Numbered from the stretch's first letter, positions 23,442 through 33,405 are shown. The stretch is 64,000 bases of DNA from Ruegeria arenilitoris (GCF_013035425.1 NZ_WQHX01000011.1:1-64000); one strand, 5' to 3'. Translations and numbers: made by a program. Notes: a model not told the origin generated them from the sequence alone.

Positions 23442-26114
23442 CTATCCTCCTAAAATCAGCTCAACAGCTTTTATCGCGGCGTCCGAGTTCGAGGTATCCT
23501 TTCCCCCACCCTGCGCCATATCAGGACGACCACCGCCCCCTTTTCCGCCCAATTCCGCGACAGCCGCCCTTACCAAATCCACTGCCGAAACACGGTCTGT
23601 CAAATCGTTGGTCACGCCAGCCGCAACCGCCGCTTTTTCGCCCGTGTCCGCGATCAACAAAATGGCGCCCGATCCGAGACGGGTTTTATGCTCGTCAATG
23701 AGCGTCGGTAGGTCCTTACCAGACACGCCTGTTAGAGTTTGCGCCAGGAACTTGACGCCGTTCACGTCACGTGGCTCCACACCGCCGCCCTTTCCGCCCC
23801 CCCCAGTCATTGCTAAGTCGCGACGGAGCTGCGCCACTTCATTTTGAAGGGCTTTACGTTCTTCCAACAAGGATTTGACCCGATCGACAACAGCATCTGG
23901 CTGGGCCTTGAGCTCCAATGCTACCTGCGCGAGTCGGTGGTCCTGCGCCGAGAGATAACTGAATGCCTCATCCCCAGTTAACGCCTCAATCCGGCGTACG
24001 CCAGCACTGCTGGCGCTATCGCCCAAAACAACGAAAGTACCAATATCGCCGGTCTGACGAACGTGAGTACCGCCGCACAGCTCTATCGACCAGGTGTCGC
24101 CGTTGTGACCTTTGCCCGTGGGGGCTTTGCCCATTGAAACCACGCGCACCTCATCCCCGTATTTTTCACCAAACAGAGCTTGAGCCCCCAATTCGCGGGC
24201 GTCGTCTGGGGTCATGATCCGGGTTTCAACAGTCGAGTTCTGCCGAATGAATTCATTCACCTCTCGCTCAACCTTCTGAATTTCCTCCAAGCTCAGAGCC
24301 TTGGAGTGACTAAAGTCAAATCTCAGTCGTTCCGCGGCATTTAGTGAGCCCCGCTGAGCAACGTGATCACCCAGAGTCTCTCTGAGCGCCTCGTGCAGTA
24401 AGTGCGTTGCCGAGTGATTGGCACGTATGGCCGTTCTTCGGGCTTGATCGACCTCAAGAACAACCGCGTCGCCCTTGGAAAGCGTTCCATGGTCAACTGT
24501 TACTTTGTGCGCATACACCTTACCGTCGGCGAACTTGCGGGTGTCTTCAACTCTTGCCAGATCATCTGGGCTATCCAGGCGCCTGATCTCGCCCGTATCG
24601 CCAATCTGTCCACCAGCTTCGCCGTAAAAAGGCGTCTGATTTACAATCACCCAACCGCTTGAGCCTTGATCGATTTTTTCAACCAATGCTCCATCCACAA
24701 CCAATGCCGATACCTGCCCTTCGGCTTTTTCTGTCTCATAACCAAGAAAGTCGGTTGCACCCGATGTGTCGAGTACATCGAACCAAACAGCCTGATCCGC
24801 AGCCTCACCAGACCCCGCCCAAGCCGCACGTGCCTTGGCTTTCTGCTCGGCCATCGCCGCATCAAAACCATCCGTGTCTACAGTTAGGCCTTTTTCCCGA
24901 AGCGCGTCTTGTGTCAAGTCCAATGGGAAGCCGTAGGTATCATACAGCTTAAATGCCGCATCACCGGACAGCGGATCGCCTTCAGGCAGCCCGGCCACCT
25001 CATCATCAAGCAGTTTTAAACCACGATCTAACGTTTGCTTGAATCGGGTTTCTTCCAGCAGCAGCGTTTCTTCGATCAAAGGCTGAGCCAGTCCCAGTTC
25101 CGAGTATTGCGCGCCCATTAATTGAACCAGCGTTGGCACCAGTTGATACATCACAGGGTCTTTAGCACCCAACAAATGAGCATGACGCATCGCCCGTCGC
25201 ATGATCCGGCGCAATACATAGCCGCGACCGTCGTTGGACGGCATTACGCCATCCGCAATCAGAAACGAAGTAGAGCGCAAATGATCTGCAATCACCCGGT
25301 GATGTACATTTTGATCGCCGTAGGGATCGACATTAGTCAGATCAGCCGATGCCTCAATCAGTGTCTTGAAGAGATCGGTGTCATAATTGTCATGGCTACC
25401 TTGTAACAGAGCGCCAATCCGTTCCAGCCCCATGCCGGTATCAATTGACTGCATGTCCAGTTCGGTCATCGATCCGTCTTCGAACTGTTCGTTCTGCATG
25501 AAAACGATGTTCCAGATTTCGATAAAACGGTCGCCATCCTCTTCGGCAGATCCTGGAGGGCCACCCCAAATGTGATCACCGTGATCATAGAATATCTCGG
25601 TGCAAGGACCACATGGACCGGTCGGTCCCATTTGCCAGAAGTTATCGTTTGTTGCGATACGAATGATCCGATCTTCTGGGACTCCAACTTTTTTCCAGAT
25701 GTCGAACGCTTCGTCATCGGTGTGGAAGACAGTCGCCAACAGACGGTTCTTGTCGATACCGAATTCCTTGGTAATCAGTTCCCAGGCAAAAGGGATCGCC
25801 TCTGTTTTGAAATAGTCACCAAAAGAGAAATTCCCGAGCATTTCAAAAAAAGTGTGATGCCTCGCGGTATAACCGACGTTATCCAAATCATTATGTTTTC
25901 CGCCGGCCCGCACACATTTCTGCGCCGTAGTGGCACGTTTGTAATCCCGCGTTTCAAGACCTGTGAACAGGTTCTTAAATTGGACCATGCCCGAATTGAC
26001 AAACATAAGTGTCGGATCGTTTCGAGGGACCAACGGGCTGGATGCAACAACTTCGTGCCCTTGCTTGGAGAAGTAGTTCAGAAAGGTCGAACGGATATCG
26101 TTTAGCGTGGGCAT
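23442..26114 (-). CDS. alaS: Alanyl-tRNA synthetase
   Basis: 890 residues, complete, charging tRNA-Ala. The class II catalytic core is at the N-terminus (RSTFLNYFSKQGHEVV, HHTFFEMLGNFSFGDYFK). The editing domain has the zinc/hydrolysis motifs HSATHLLHEAL and CGGTHV. The C-Ala domain has the Gly-rich TGGGGKGGG and the final GGGGRPDMAQGGG that are typical of AlaS. The start is MPTLNDIRSTFLNYF. It is probably transcribed with the DUF1330 gene and separated from recA upstream by a terminator. Confidence 0.97.
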   Translation of the reverse strand: MPTLNDIRSTFLNYFSKQGHEVVASSPLVPRNDPTLMFVNSGMVQFKNLFTGLETRDYKRATTAQKCVRAGGKHNDLDNVGYTARHHTFFEMLGNFSFGDYFKTEAIPFAWELITKEFGIDKNRLLATVFHTDDEAFDIWKKVGVPEDRIIRIATNDNFWQMGPTGPCGPCTEIFYDHGDHIWGGPPGSAEEDGDRFIEIWNIVFMQNEQFEDGSMTELDMQSIDTGMGLERIGALLQGSHDNYDTDLFKTLIEASADLTNVDPYGDQNVHHRVIADHLRSTSFLIADGVMPSNDGRGYVLRRIMRRAMRHAHLLGAKDPVMYQLVPTLVQLMGAQYSELGLAQPLIEETLLLEETRFKQTLDRGLKLLDDEVAGLPEGDPLSGDAAFKLYDTYGFPLDLTQDALREKGLTVDTDGFDAAMAEQKAKARAAWAGSGEAADQAVWFDVLDTSGATDFLGYETEKAEGQVSALVVDGALVEKIDQGSSGWVIVNQTPFYGEAGGQIGDTGEIRRLDSPDDLARVEDTRKFADGKVYAHKVTVDHGTLSKGDAVVLEVDQARRTAIRANHSATHLLHEALRETLGDHVAQRGSLNAAERLRFDFSHSKALSLEEIQKVEREVNEFIRQNSTVETRIMTPDDARELGAQALFGEKYGDEVRVVSMGKAPTGKGHNGDTWSIELCGGTHVRQTGDIGTFVVLGDSASSAGVRRIEALTGDEAFSYLSAQDHRLAQVALELKAQPDAVVDRVKSLLEERKALQNEVAQLRRDLAMTGGGGKGGGVEPRDVNGVKFLAQTLTGVSGKDLPTLIDEHKTRLGSGAILLIADTGEKAAVAAGVTNDLTDRVSAVDLVRAAVAELGGKGGGGRPDMAQGGGKDTSNSDAAIKAVELILGG

Positions 26115-26203
26115 TAGGCTCTCTCAGCGCGTATTCACAAGGACACGCGATGGTTTAGCCCTACGCCTCGTGAGTGTCCACAGCGTAGACTGCTGAAACC
26201 AAA

Positions 26204-26229
26204 CAAGACGAACCCGAAGGTCCGTCTTG
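26204..26229 (-). terminator. Terminator after recA
   Basis: On the minus strand CAAGACG...CGTCTTG pairs over 7 bp with a partly paired loop (GACC/GGTT), followed by TTTGGTTT. It lies 62 nt after the recA stop and before alaS. Confidence 0.75.
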
Positions 26230-26290
26230 CATTCGGAAATACTAGTGCCGATTTAGCATTGCCAATTTGTTCAGCCCAAATTCGCGGACG

Positions 26291-27358
26291 TCAGGCCTCA
26301 AGAATATCGTCCTCCTCGGCGGTGCTGGGAGGCATATCGAAATCCAACCCATGAGCTGCGCGGATTTTATCTTCGATCTCAAGGGCGACGCGGTCATTGT
26401 CACGCAAATATTGCTTAGCGTTTTCACGACCCTGCCCGATCCTTTCGTCACCATAGCTGAACCAAGATCCCGATTTTTCGACCACACCAGCCTTTACGCC
26501 CAGGTCAAGCAATTCACCCATCTTGCTGATGCCCTCACCATACATGATGTCGAATTCCACTTGCTTAAATGGTGGCGCCACCTTGTTCTTGACTACTTTA
26601 ACGCGCGTCTGGTTGCCAACGACTTCGTCCCGATCTTTGATGGCACCGATCCTGCGGATATCAAGGCGAACCGAACTGTAGAACTTCAGGGCATTACCGC
26701 CTGTCGTTGTTTCAGGGCTTCCAAACATCACGCCAATCTTCATCCGAATCTGGTTGATGAAAATCACCATGCAATTCGATCGACTAATGGAGCCCGTCAG
26801 CTTACGCATCGCCTGACTCATCAAGCGAGCCTGCACACCGACATTGCTATCACCCATATCACCTTCCAACTCAGACTTTGGCGTTAGCGCCGCCACCGAG
26901 TCGACCACAACCATGTTCACCGCACCGGACCTAACAAGCGTATCCGTTATCTCTAAAGCCTGTTCGCCCGTATCAGGCTGCGAAATCAGCAACTCATCCA
27001 GATCAACTCCCAATTTGCGCGCATATTGCGGATCAAGTGCATGTTCAGCATCCACAAAAGCGCAAACTCCACCGCGCTTTTGCTGTTCGGCTATGCAATG
27101 CAAAGTCAATGTCGTTTTACCGGAGCTTTCTGGTCCATAAATCTCGACAATCCTTCCCATAGGCAGACCACCGATACCCAAAGCGATATCCAGACCCAAC
27201 GAGCCTGTTGAGCTAGCCTCAATCTCTTGCTTGGCCTCATCGCCCAGCTTCATTATTGAGCCCTTACCAAACTGCCGCTCGATCTGGGCCAGCGCACTGT
27301 CGAGCGCCTTTTGCTTGTCTGCGTTTTTTTTGTCGCTCATTGTCAGAAGATCCGCCAT
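26291..27358 (-). CDS. recA: RecA recombinase
   Basis: 355 residues, complete. It polymerises on single-stranded DNA, catalyses strand exchange and triggers LexA self-cleavage. Walker A is GPESSGKTT, Walker B is VVVDSVAAL, loop L2 is around FINQIRMKIGVMFGSPETTTGGNALKFY, and the C-terminal tail is acidic (PPSTAEEDDILEA). The start at MADLLTMSDKKNADKQ (27358) is set by the family N-terminus; in-frame codons reach 27403 but are not conserved. A GTTC-N7-GTTC LexA box lies 56 nt upstream, so it should be SOS-induced. Confidence 0.97.
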   Translation of the reverse strand: MADLLTMSDKKNADKQKALDSALAQIERQFGKGSIMKLGDEAKQEIEASSTGSLGLDIALGIGGLPMGRIVEIYGPESSGKTTLTLHCIAEQQKRGGVCAFVDAEHALDPQYARKLGVDLDELLISQPDTGEQALEITDTLVRSGAVNMVVVDSVAALTPKSELEGDMGDSNVGVQARLMSQAMRKLTGSISRSNCMVIFINQIRMKIGVMFGSPETTTGGNALKFYSSVRLDIRRIGAIKDRDEVVGNQTRVKVVKNKVAPPFKQVEFDIMYGEGISKMGELLDLGVKAGVVEKSGSWFSYGDERIGQGRENAKQYLRDNDRVALEIEDKIRAAHGLDFDMPPSTAEEDDILEA

Positions 27359-27413
27359 TGTCCTGTCGCTTTCTCTTTTGTCACACCCTTGAACGGGCGG
27401 CAATCACTGCTTT

Positions 27414-27428
27414 GTTCGCCTCTTGTTC
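27414..27428. promoter_or_regulatory. Alphaproteobacterial LexA (SOS) box of recA
   Basis: GTTC-GCCTCTT-GTTC is the exact direct-repeat consensus GTTC-N7-GTTC used by LexA in Rhodobacterales and rhizobia, 56 nt before the recA start. A separate AGAAC-T-GTTCT palindrome lies at about 27472-27482, nearer the divergent sulfotransferase-like gene. Confidence 0.9.
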
Positions 27429-27549
27429 CTTATGAGACCAAAAAGAGAACATTTCAACAAAAACTTATGAAAAGAACTGTTCTGGATTTGTGTTAAGGAG
27501 TCGTTTACGACAATCTGAAATCCTAAAGCTATTGAAGGCAAACGATAAA

Positions 27550-28143
27550 ATGCTGGTATTTGTTGAAGAACGACTTGCGCTTTTGTCAGTGCCCAAAACA
27601 GGCAGTACAGCGTTACAGGCAGCGCTTTGTGATCGGGCCGATATTGTTGTCACCAACCCGCCAGAGCTCAAACACGCGACGGTCCGCCGCTTTGACCGGT
27701 TTTTTCAAACCATGTTTCGAAAAATGCTGGCAACAGAGATGGAAATAATGGGCGTCGTACGGGAACCAGTCGATTGGCTCGCAAGCTGGTACAGATACCG
27801 AAGTCGGCCCGAATTGATAGGTCACACCAATTCTACCCGCAGCGTGACATTTGAAGAATTCGTAAGAGGCTACCTGCACAAACCACGAGCTAGTTTTGCC
27901 GACGTTGGAAGCCAGACAGATTTCTTTCGACCTCGTAGTAATGGCGCAGGGGCAATTCATCTCTTCAAATACGAAAATCAGGATAGGATTTTGAATTTCT
28001 TGCAATCACGTTTAAATTGCGACATCCGATTACCGCGCATGAATGTGTCTCCCAAATGCCCTGTTGATTTGAATCCGGAAACCGTCCGGCGTTACCGTAA
28101 TATCTGTGCCGAAGAGTTCAGATTGCACGAAATGGCTCAATAA
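27550..28143 (+). CDS. Sulfotransferase-family protein
   Basis: 197 residues, cytosolic. The PAPS 5'-phosphosulfate-binding loop is visible as SVPKTGSTALQAAL and the 3'-phosphate motif as VVREPVDWLASWYRYRSR. These two motifs define the sulfotransferase fold, but the acceptor is unknown (a glycan, lipid or small molecule). ATG 27550 is preferred; a GTG at 27490 in the same frame would add 20 residues that precede the fold. It is short for the family. It is divergent from recA and convergent with cckA, with 5 nt between stop codons. Confidence 0.75.
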   Translation: MLVFVEERLALLSVPKTGSTALQAALCDRADIVVTNPPELKHATVRRFDRFFQTMFRKMLATEMEIMGVVREPVDWLASWYRYRSRPELIGHTNSTRSVTFEEFVRGYLHKPRASFADVGSQTDFFRPRSNGAGAIHLFKYENQDRILNFLQSRLNCDIRLPRMNVSPKCPVDLNPETVRRYRNICAEEFRLHEMAQ

Positions 28144-28148
28144 GCTGT

Positions 28149-30440
28149 CTAGTTAATGTTTTGAAATACAGCCTCGGTTAGTTGCGTAAGCGAAAATGGT
28201 TTTGGCAGGAAAGTTGAATTTGTTATGTCCGGTCCCGCTTTACCAAAAGCGCCTTCTGTATAACCCGATACAAATATTACGTGTACATCCGGCCTCGTTT
28301 TAAGAGCCTTACGCACCCACGTCGGGCCGTCCATTCCGGGCATTACGACATCGGTGACAAATACATCCACGGTTAAATTTTCATCTTCAAGCAGACGCAA
28401 AGCCTCTTCACCCGAGCCTGCTTCAAGGACAGTATATCCCTTCAACCGAAGTGCTCGGGTTGCAAAGGCACGTACTGGCGCTTCATCTTCGACCAAAAGA
28501 ACAACCCCATCTCCTTGTCGCGGGTTTTGATCCGCAAGGTTAATTGTGACTTTCGGTTCAGGGATTTCTGTGTGCGCACTGACTGGCAGGAAAACAGTGA
28601 ATTCGCTACCACTCCCCTCAATGCTGTCGACAAAAATAAAGCCACCGGTCTGTTTAACTATGCCGTAAACTGTGGAAAGGCCAAGCCCAGTGCCTTCTCC
28701 GGTGCGTTTGGTGGTATAAAATGGCTCAAAAACTTTTTGCAATTTGTCGCCGGGAATTCCAACACCACTGTCGATGACTTTAACCGTTACATACTCGCCA
28801 ATTGGAACTGTCGCCCGATCCCGCGCTATCGGTTGGTCCACGCTGAGCACTTCGGTTTCGATCCGAATCTCGCCCCCTTCAGGCATTGCGTCTCTTGCAT
28901 TGACAACAAGATTCATCAGCACCTGCTCAAGTTGCCGCTTGTCCGCACGGACTGGCTTGAGCACCGGATCATGACTGAGCACCAAACGGACCTTTTCACC
29001 TACTAATCGGTTCAAAAGGTAGATGAGGTCGGAAATTGTGTCCCGCATATCCAGAACTTCGGGTCTTAGGTTCTGTTTTCGGGAAAAGGCCAAAAGCTGA
29101 CTTACAAGAGCTGCCGCACGGTTAGCGTTCTGGTTTATCTGCACCAGATCTCCATAATCGGGGTCACGCTGATCGTGACGAAGCAACAGCAGATCGCAAT
29201 GACCGGAAATTGCTGTCAGCAAATTGTTGAAATCGTGCGCCACCCCCCCTGCCAACTGTCCGACAGCTTGCATTTTCTGCCCTTGGACGAACTGAGCTTC
29301 TAGTGTCTTTAGTTCGGTTGCATCATTTAGAACAGCGATCAAGCAGACACGCCCCGCGCGAATGATCCGGGACAGCGTGACTTGAACAAAAATGTCTTTA
29401 TCATTTTGTGTCAGACGCAAAATCTCTGAATGCGGTGGCAAATCCTCTTCCGCCGTACGGCTCAACCAATCGGCGATAGGGTGTGCAAGACCCTGCATGA
29501 TGTCCGTAAATTTAGTAGTCCCCGGCTCGACCTCGCCTATCAATCGGCTGGCTAAGCTGTTTATCTCCAGAATGTCTCCGTTTGGCGATAAGCTCATCAT
29601 TGGAACAGGCAATGCAGCGATGGATGAACTCGCTTGATAATTGCTCGGGCTATTTACCGGTAGCAAAAGCAAATCGCGCTCGCCCCCGTCGCGATTTATA
29701 GTCGTGGTGACAACCAGACGCTTACCTTGTGTGGTGTCCACTAAACATTGGCATCCGTTATTGCATGTATTCTGAGACACAACTTCAGCCAGAGTATTAG
29801 GTTTGCGTCCCAAGAACTGTTCCGCAGCAAAATTTACGTTGACAACCCTGTCCTTGCGCCCGATCGACAATATCGGCAGGTCAATGTTTTGCCATCTGGG
29901 AAGGGCGGCCATACCAATTCGCCAGAAATAAACATCCTCACTGAGACGAGACGCAGACACTGGAACAACATGCCCATCAAGGACAACTTCGTCACTTGCC
30001 TTGCCTTTCGCATTGGCTCTGGATTGGAGTCGCAAAAGAGTAGCTGCAGGGTTTGCAATCAATGACCGCAAACAAGACTCCAGTTGAGAACCAATGACAG
30101 CATTGAACCGGTCGGTTGCCTCGGGATTCGATACCAAAACCTCACCTTCGGCGTTTGCGACCATGCAAGCCTCGTTTTCGCGTTCAACAAAGGCCCTCAG
30201 GACAGCGCGAACTTTCTTTTCTGCGTGCCAGTGTATCCAGGCTCTAGCTTTGAAAAATATGGCCGGCGAAAGAATTGAAGCGGCGACGACTATCACGCCT
30301 GTTTGCCATTGAGGTGGAACAAGGTTCAATACAGGCAAAGCGCTCAGTACGATTGCAAAAACCGCCAACGAAGCGACGCGCCGGTGTCCGACGCGCCATT
30401 GGCCAGACGGATTAAAAGAAAGTTCCAAATTATCAGACAT
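28149..30440 (-). CDS. cckA: CckA, cell-cycle hybrid histidine kinase
   Basis: 763 residues. Two N-terminal membrane segments (ASLAVFAIVLSALPVLNLV and TGVIVVAASILSPAIFF) are followed by two or three PAS-like regions. The HisKA motif VGQLAGGVAHDFNNLLTAISG, with His402, is diagnostic of the CckA class. The HATPase has NLVVNARDAMPEGG, DSGVGIPGDKL and GTGLGLSTVYGIVKQTGG. The C-terminal receiver has phospho-acceptor Asp697 (VTDVVMPGMDG). In alphaproteobacteria CckA feeds phosphate through ChpT to CtrA. In Rhodobacterales this relay controls motility and gene transfer agents rather than essential division. A perfect CtrA box lies 49-63 nt upstream, suggesting feedback. Confidence 0.92.
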   Translation of the reverse strand: MSDNLELSFNPSGQWRVGHRRVASLAVFAIVLSALPVLNLVPPQWQTGVIVVAASILSPAIFFKARAWIHWHAEKKVRAVLRAFVERENEACMVANAEGEVLVSNPEATDRFNAVIGSQLESCLRSLIANPAATLLRLQSRANAKGKASDEVVLDGHVVPVSASRLSEDVYFWRIGMAALPRWQNIDLPILSIGRKDRVVNVNFAAEQFLGRKPNTLAEVVSQNTCNNGCQCLVDTTQGKRLVVTTTINRDGGERDLLLLPVNSPSNYQASSSIAALPVPMMSLSPNGDILEINSLASRLIGEVEPGTTKFTDIMQGLAHPIADWLSRTAEEDLPPHSEILRLTQNDKDIFVQVTLSRIIRAGRVCLIAVLNDATELKTLEAQFVQGQKMQAVGQLAGGVAHDFNNLLTAISGHCDLLLLRHDQRDPDYGDLVQINQNANRAAALVSQLLAFSRKQNLRPEVLDMRDTISDLIYLLNRLVGEKVRLVLSHDPVLKPVRADKRQLEQVLMNLVVNARDAMPEGGEIRIETEVLSVDQPIARDRATVPIGEYVTVKVIDSGVGIPGDKLQKVFEPFYTTKRTGEGTGLGLSTVYGIVKQTGGFIFVDSIEGSGSEFTVFLPVSAHTEIPEPKVTINLADQNPRQGDGVVLLVEDEAPVRAFATRALRLKGYTVLEAGSGEEALRLLEDENLTVDVFVTDVVMPGMDGPTWVRKALKTRPDVHVIFVSGYTEGAFGKAGPDITNSTFLPKPFSLTQLTEAVFQNIN

Positions 30441-30450
30441 AAAATTCTCA

Positions 30451-30470
30451 GGTTATAGACTTTTATAACC
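30451..30470. promoter_or_regulatory. Inverted repeat just before the cckA start
   Basis: GGTTATA...TATAACC, a 7-bp dyad with a 6-nt spacer, lies 10 nt before the cckA ATG. It could be an operator or an mRNA hairpin near the ribosome site. Confidence 0.45.
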
Positions 30471-30488
30471 AGTATTGGTTCGAATTGG

Positions 30489-30503
30489 TTAACCATAGCT
30501 TAA
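30489..30503. promoter_or_regulatory. CtrA-binding motif upstream of cckA
   Basis: TTAA-CCATAGC-TTAA is a perfect TTAA-N7-TTAA full CtrA site, 49 nt before the cckA start codon on the minus strand. Confidence 0.75.
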
Positions 30504-30549
30504 CACGCACAAAATGCGAAAACTCTATTTTTGACTATATTTCATATAG

Positions 30550-31713
30550 TTACGATCGCGTCAAGTGCGCAGAAAAGAACCCGTCGGTCCGTTTGGATAC
30601 CATCCACTGCTTACGCCAGTCAGACTGCCAACCCGGGTGATTATTCAAAAAACCCTCCACCACTGAATCGTTTTCAGCCGACAAAATCGAGCAGGTAACA
30701 TAGGCCAACAATCCGCCAGGTGAAACAAGCGGTGCTGTTGAACCAAGGATTTTCATCTGAGCACTAACAAGTTTTGAAAGGCGGTCTGGAGTTAGCGCCC
30801 ACTTACCTGCGGGCGCTCTGCGCCAGGATCCGCTACCGGAACACGGTGCATCGATAAGAATGATGTCAAATCCGGGGTGCGCGAACACTTCTTCAGTAGA
30901 TAAAATCTTGATCTCAGCCCCTGCGCGTTGGGCGCGTGCTGGTAGATCATGCATTCTGGCTGGGTTCGCATCATGCGCAAAAATTTTTACAGAATTGGAA
31001 AGGGCTGCAATGGCCAAAGCCTTTCCGCCGCCTCCGGCACAATAGTCAATAATCCGCATACCCGGACGCAAAGGCAGCGCAGCAACAACAGCTTGACTGG
31101 CAGCATCTTGTAACTCCACCAATCCAGATAAATAAGCGTGGCTTTGGGCGACCTTGCGGGCACCTTCTTTTACTTCAAGTGCCGTCTCACAAGCTGGGTG
31201 AACCTCTGTGCTGATCCCCTCCCGCATAAGTTCTTGGGCAGCTTGCTGGCGATTAACCTTTTGCAAATTTACACGTAAATGTAATGGCGCACGACTTTGA
31301 AGCGCGGTCGCCGCCGCCTGCGCCTCGTCACCAAGCGAACGTTGAAACTCTGGCCACAGCCATTCTGGGACATCAAACCTTTCTGACTCGGTCACAAAGT
31401 CCCGGCCAACTTCGCTTTCCTCAAGCGGATCGGGCGCATGCCGATCACCTGTGAACAACTCATTAGGATCAGCTCCCAAGGACCTTATTGCGCCGATCAT
31501 TAGGCCGCGCCCGTTTTCTGAGCCTCCACGCGCTGCGAATGACCGGCGGCACCGAAGCGCGTCAAACACATGATCGCGGACTGCCGCGCGATCCTTCGAG
31601 CCAGCAAATCGACTTCTTCGAGCCCACCCGGTCAAAGCCTTTTCGGCGGGCGATCCATCAAGAATATCATCCAATATTTCTATTGCTGCCTGAACTCGGG
31701 CGGAGGGCGTCAT
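30550..31713 (-). CDS. RsmB/NOP-family RNA m5C methyltransferase
   Basis: A 387-residue SAM-dependent RNA cytosine-C5 methyltransferase, most likely acting on 16S rRNA. The N-terminal helical NusB-like/RsmB region is followed by a Rossmann domain: IIDYCAGGGGKALAIAAL (motif I), ILIDAPCSGSGSWRR (motif IV, Cys) and LAYVTCSILSAEND (motif VI, catalytic Cys). Both cysteines of the family are present. The exact target cytosine cannot be read from sequence. It lies 109 nt before the cckA end of the spacer and 63 nt after guaB, on the same strand as both. Confidence 0.88.
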   Translation of the reverse strand: MTPSARVQAAIEILDDILDGSPAEKALTGWARRSRFAGSKDRAAVRDHVFDALRCRRSFAARGGSENGRGLMIGAIRSLGADPNELFTGDRHAPDPLEESEVGRDFVTESERFDVPEWLWPEFQRSLGDEAQAAATALQSRAPLHLRVNLQKVNRQQAAQELMREGISTEVHPACETALEVKEGARKVAQSHAYLSGLVELQDAASQAVVAALPLRPGMRIIDYCAGGGGKALAIAALSNSVKIFAHDANPARMHDLPARAQRAGAEIKILSTEEVFAHPGFDIILIDAPCSGSGSWRRAPAGKWALTPDRLSKLVSAQMKILGSTAPLVSPGGLLAYVTCSILSAENDSVVEGFLNNHPGWQSDWRKQWMVSKRTDGFFSAHLTRS

Positions 31714-31776
31714 GTTAGTTTCAAGTCCTCCGCCTAAGCGACTTCATTAGGCAACAGCGCGTGCGCCGCACTAATT

Positions 31777-33225
31777 TTACATAATCCGGTAATTGGGACT
31801 CTCCCGAGTGATTTGCACGTCATGCACATGGCTTTCCTTCAGGCCTGCACCCGTGATTTTGACAAAGTTGCAATCACGCCGCATCTCATCGATCGTGGCG
31901 CAACCTGTGTAACCCATGGCGGCGCGCAATCCACCCACGAGCTGATGTACAACCGCGCTAGCGGATCCTTTGTAAGGCACCTGCCCTTCGATCCCTTCGG
32001 GCACTAACTTGTCGCTGGCGGCATCCTTTTGGAAATAACGGTCCGCTGAACCACGCGCCATCGCGCCAAGGCTTCCCATCCCACGATAGGATTTGAACGA
32101 CCGGCCTTGATATAAGATCACTTCACCGGGGCTTTCATCCGTTCCTGCGATCATCGAACCGACCATCGCACATGATGCGCCCGCGGCGATGGCTTTCGCG
32201 AAGTCGCCAGAAAACTTTATACCGCCGTCGGCAATTACCGGAACATCGCCAGCCGCCGCTGCACAATCCATTATTGCCGTCAATTGCGGAACCCCCACCC
32301 CGGCAACCATTCGGGTGGTACAAATCGAACCAGGACCAATACCAACTTTGATGGCATCCGCGCCGGCGTCGATCAAAGCGCGGGTTGCCTCTTGGGTCGC
32401 CACGTTGCCAGCGATAATCTGGACCTCGTTCGACAATGTCTTTACTCGTTTCACTGCATCAATAACGCCCTGAGAATGGCCATGGGCAGTGTCCACAACG
32501 ATGATATCGACGCCCGAGTCCACAAGCATTTCTGAGCGTTCAAAACCAGCGTCGCCGACAGAAGTGGCGGCAGCAACCCGAAGCCGGCCCAATTGATCCT
32601 TGCACGCGGTCGGGTTTAGAACGGCTTGTTCGGTGTCCTTCAAGGTCAACAGACCAGTAAGTTTTCCTTGACCGTCTACAACCAACAGCTTTTCGATCCG
32701 ACGTGCGCGCATCAGGCTTTTGGCCTCTTCAAGATCAGCAGGTTCCTGAAGCATTGCCAAATTGTCAAAGGTCATCATCGCCTTGATCGGAGTGTCGTCT
32801 GAAGTGGCAAAGCGCATATCTCGATTTGTGACAATACCGACTACGCGCCCCTTATCATCTGTCACAGGAAAACCAGTGAAGTTGTACCGCTCGACCAGAG
32901 CCTTGGCATCAGCCAAGGTTTGATCGGCACGTAGAGTCACGGGGTTATAAACTATACCCGACTCGAAACGCTTGACGCGCCGCACTTCGCGGGACTGCTC
33001 TTCCGCTGAAAGGTTCTTATGAACAACACCGATGCCGCCAGCCTGCGCCATCGCAATGGCCATGCGGGCTTCGGTCACTGTGTCCATCGCTGAACTCAGC
33101 AAAGGGATATTCATCGAGATTTCGCGCGTTACACGCGTAGTCGTATCCGCCGTCGCCGGCAGCACAGAAGATGCGCCCGGAACTAAAAGAACGTCGTCAA
33201 AGGTGAGTGCCTCACGAATCTGCAT
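31777..33225 (-). CDS. guaB: Inosine-5'-monophosphate dehydrogenase
   Basis: 482 residues. It oxidises IMP to XMP with NAD+, the committed step to GMP. The barrel begins MQIREALTFDDVLLVPG. Two CBS domains (about residues 95-205) are inserted as usual. The catalytic Cys is in KVGIGPGSICTTRMVAG. The IMP-binding DGGIKFSGDFAKAIAAGA and flap YKGSASAVVHQLVGGL are present. Complete and typical. It is divergent from the RACo-like gene. Confidence 0.97.
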   Translation of the reverse strand: MQIREALTFDDVLLVPGASSVLPATADTTTRVTREISMNIPLLSSAMDTVTEARMAIAMAQAGGIGVVHKNLSAEEQSREVRRVKRFESGIVYNPVTLRADQTLADAKALVERYNFTGFPVTDDKGRVVGIVTNRDMRFATSDDTPIKAMMTFDNLAMLQEPADLEEAKSLMRARRIEKLLVVDGQGKLTGLLTLKDTEQAVLNPTACKDQLGRLRVAAATSVGDAGFERSEMLVDSGVDIIVVDTAHGHSQGVIDAVKRVKTLSNEVQIIAGNVATQEATRALIDAGADAIKVGIGPGSICTTRMVAGVGVPQLTAIMDCAAAAGDVPVIADGGIKFSGDFAKAIAAGASCAMVGSMIAGTDESPGEVILYQGRSFKSYRGMGSLGAMARGSADRYFQKDAASDKLVPEGIEGQVPYKGSASAVVHQLVGGLRAAMGYTGCATIDEMRRDCNFVKITGAGLKESHVHDVQITRESPNYRIM

Positions 33226-33405
33226 CTGTTAACCCCATGCAAAAGCCCGTTTGGCGGTGACCCTATGGCATGGATTGTGTCGAAGGAAAAGCCCCTGATG
33301 CTATGTTGTTGACCCTATCCAGCTAATGCCGAGGCAGAAAACGACGCAAGCCGCGCAAATCGTGCCGCTGACAGCCCTTTCCCTTTGTGGTTAAAACCAT
33401 ATTTT

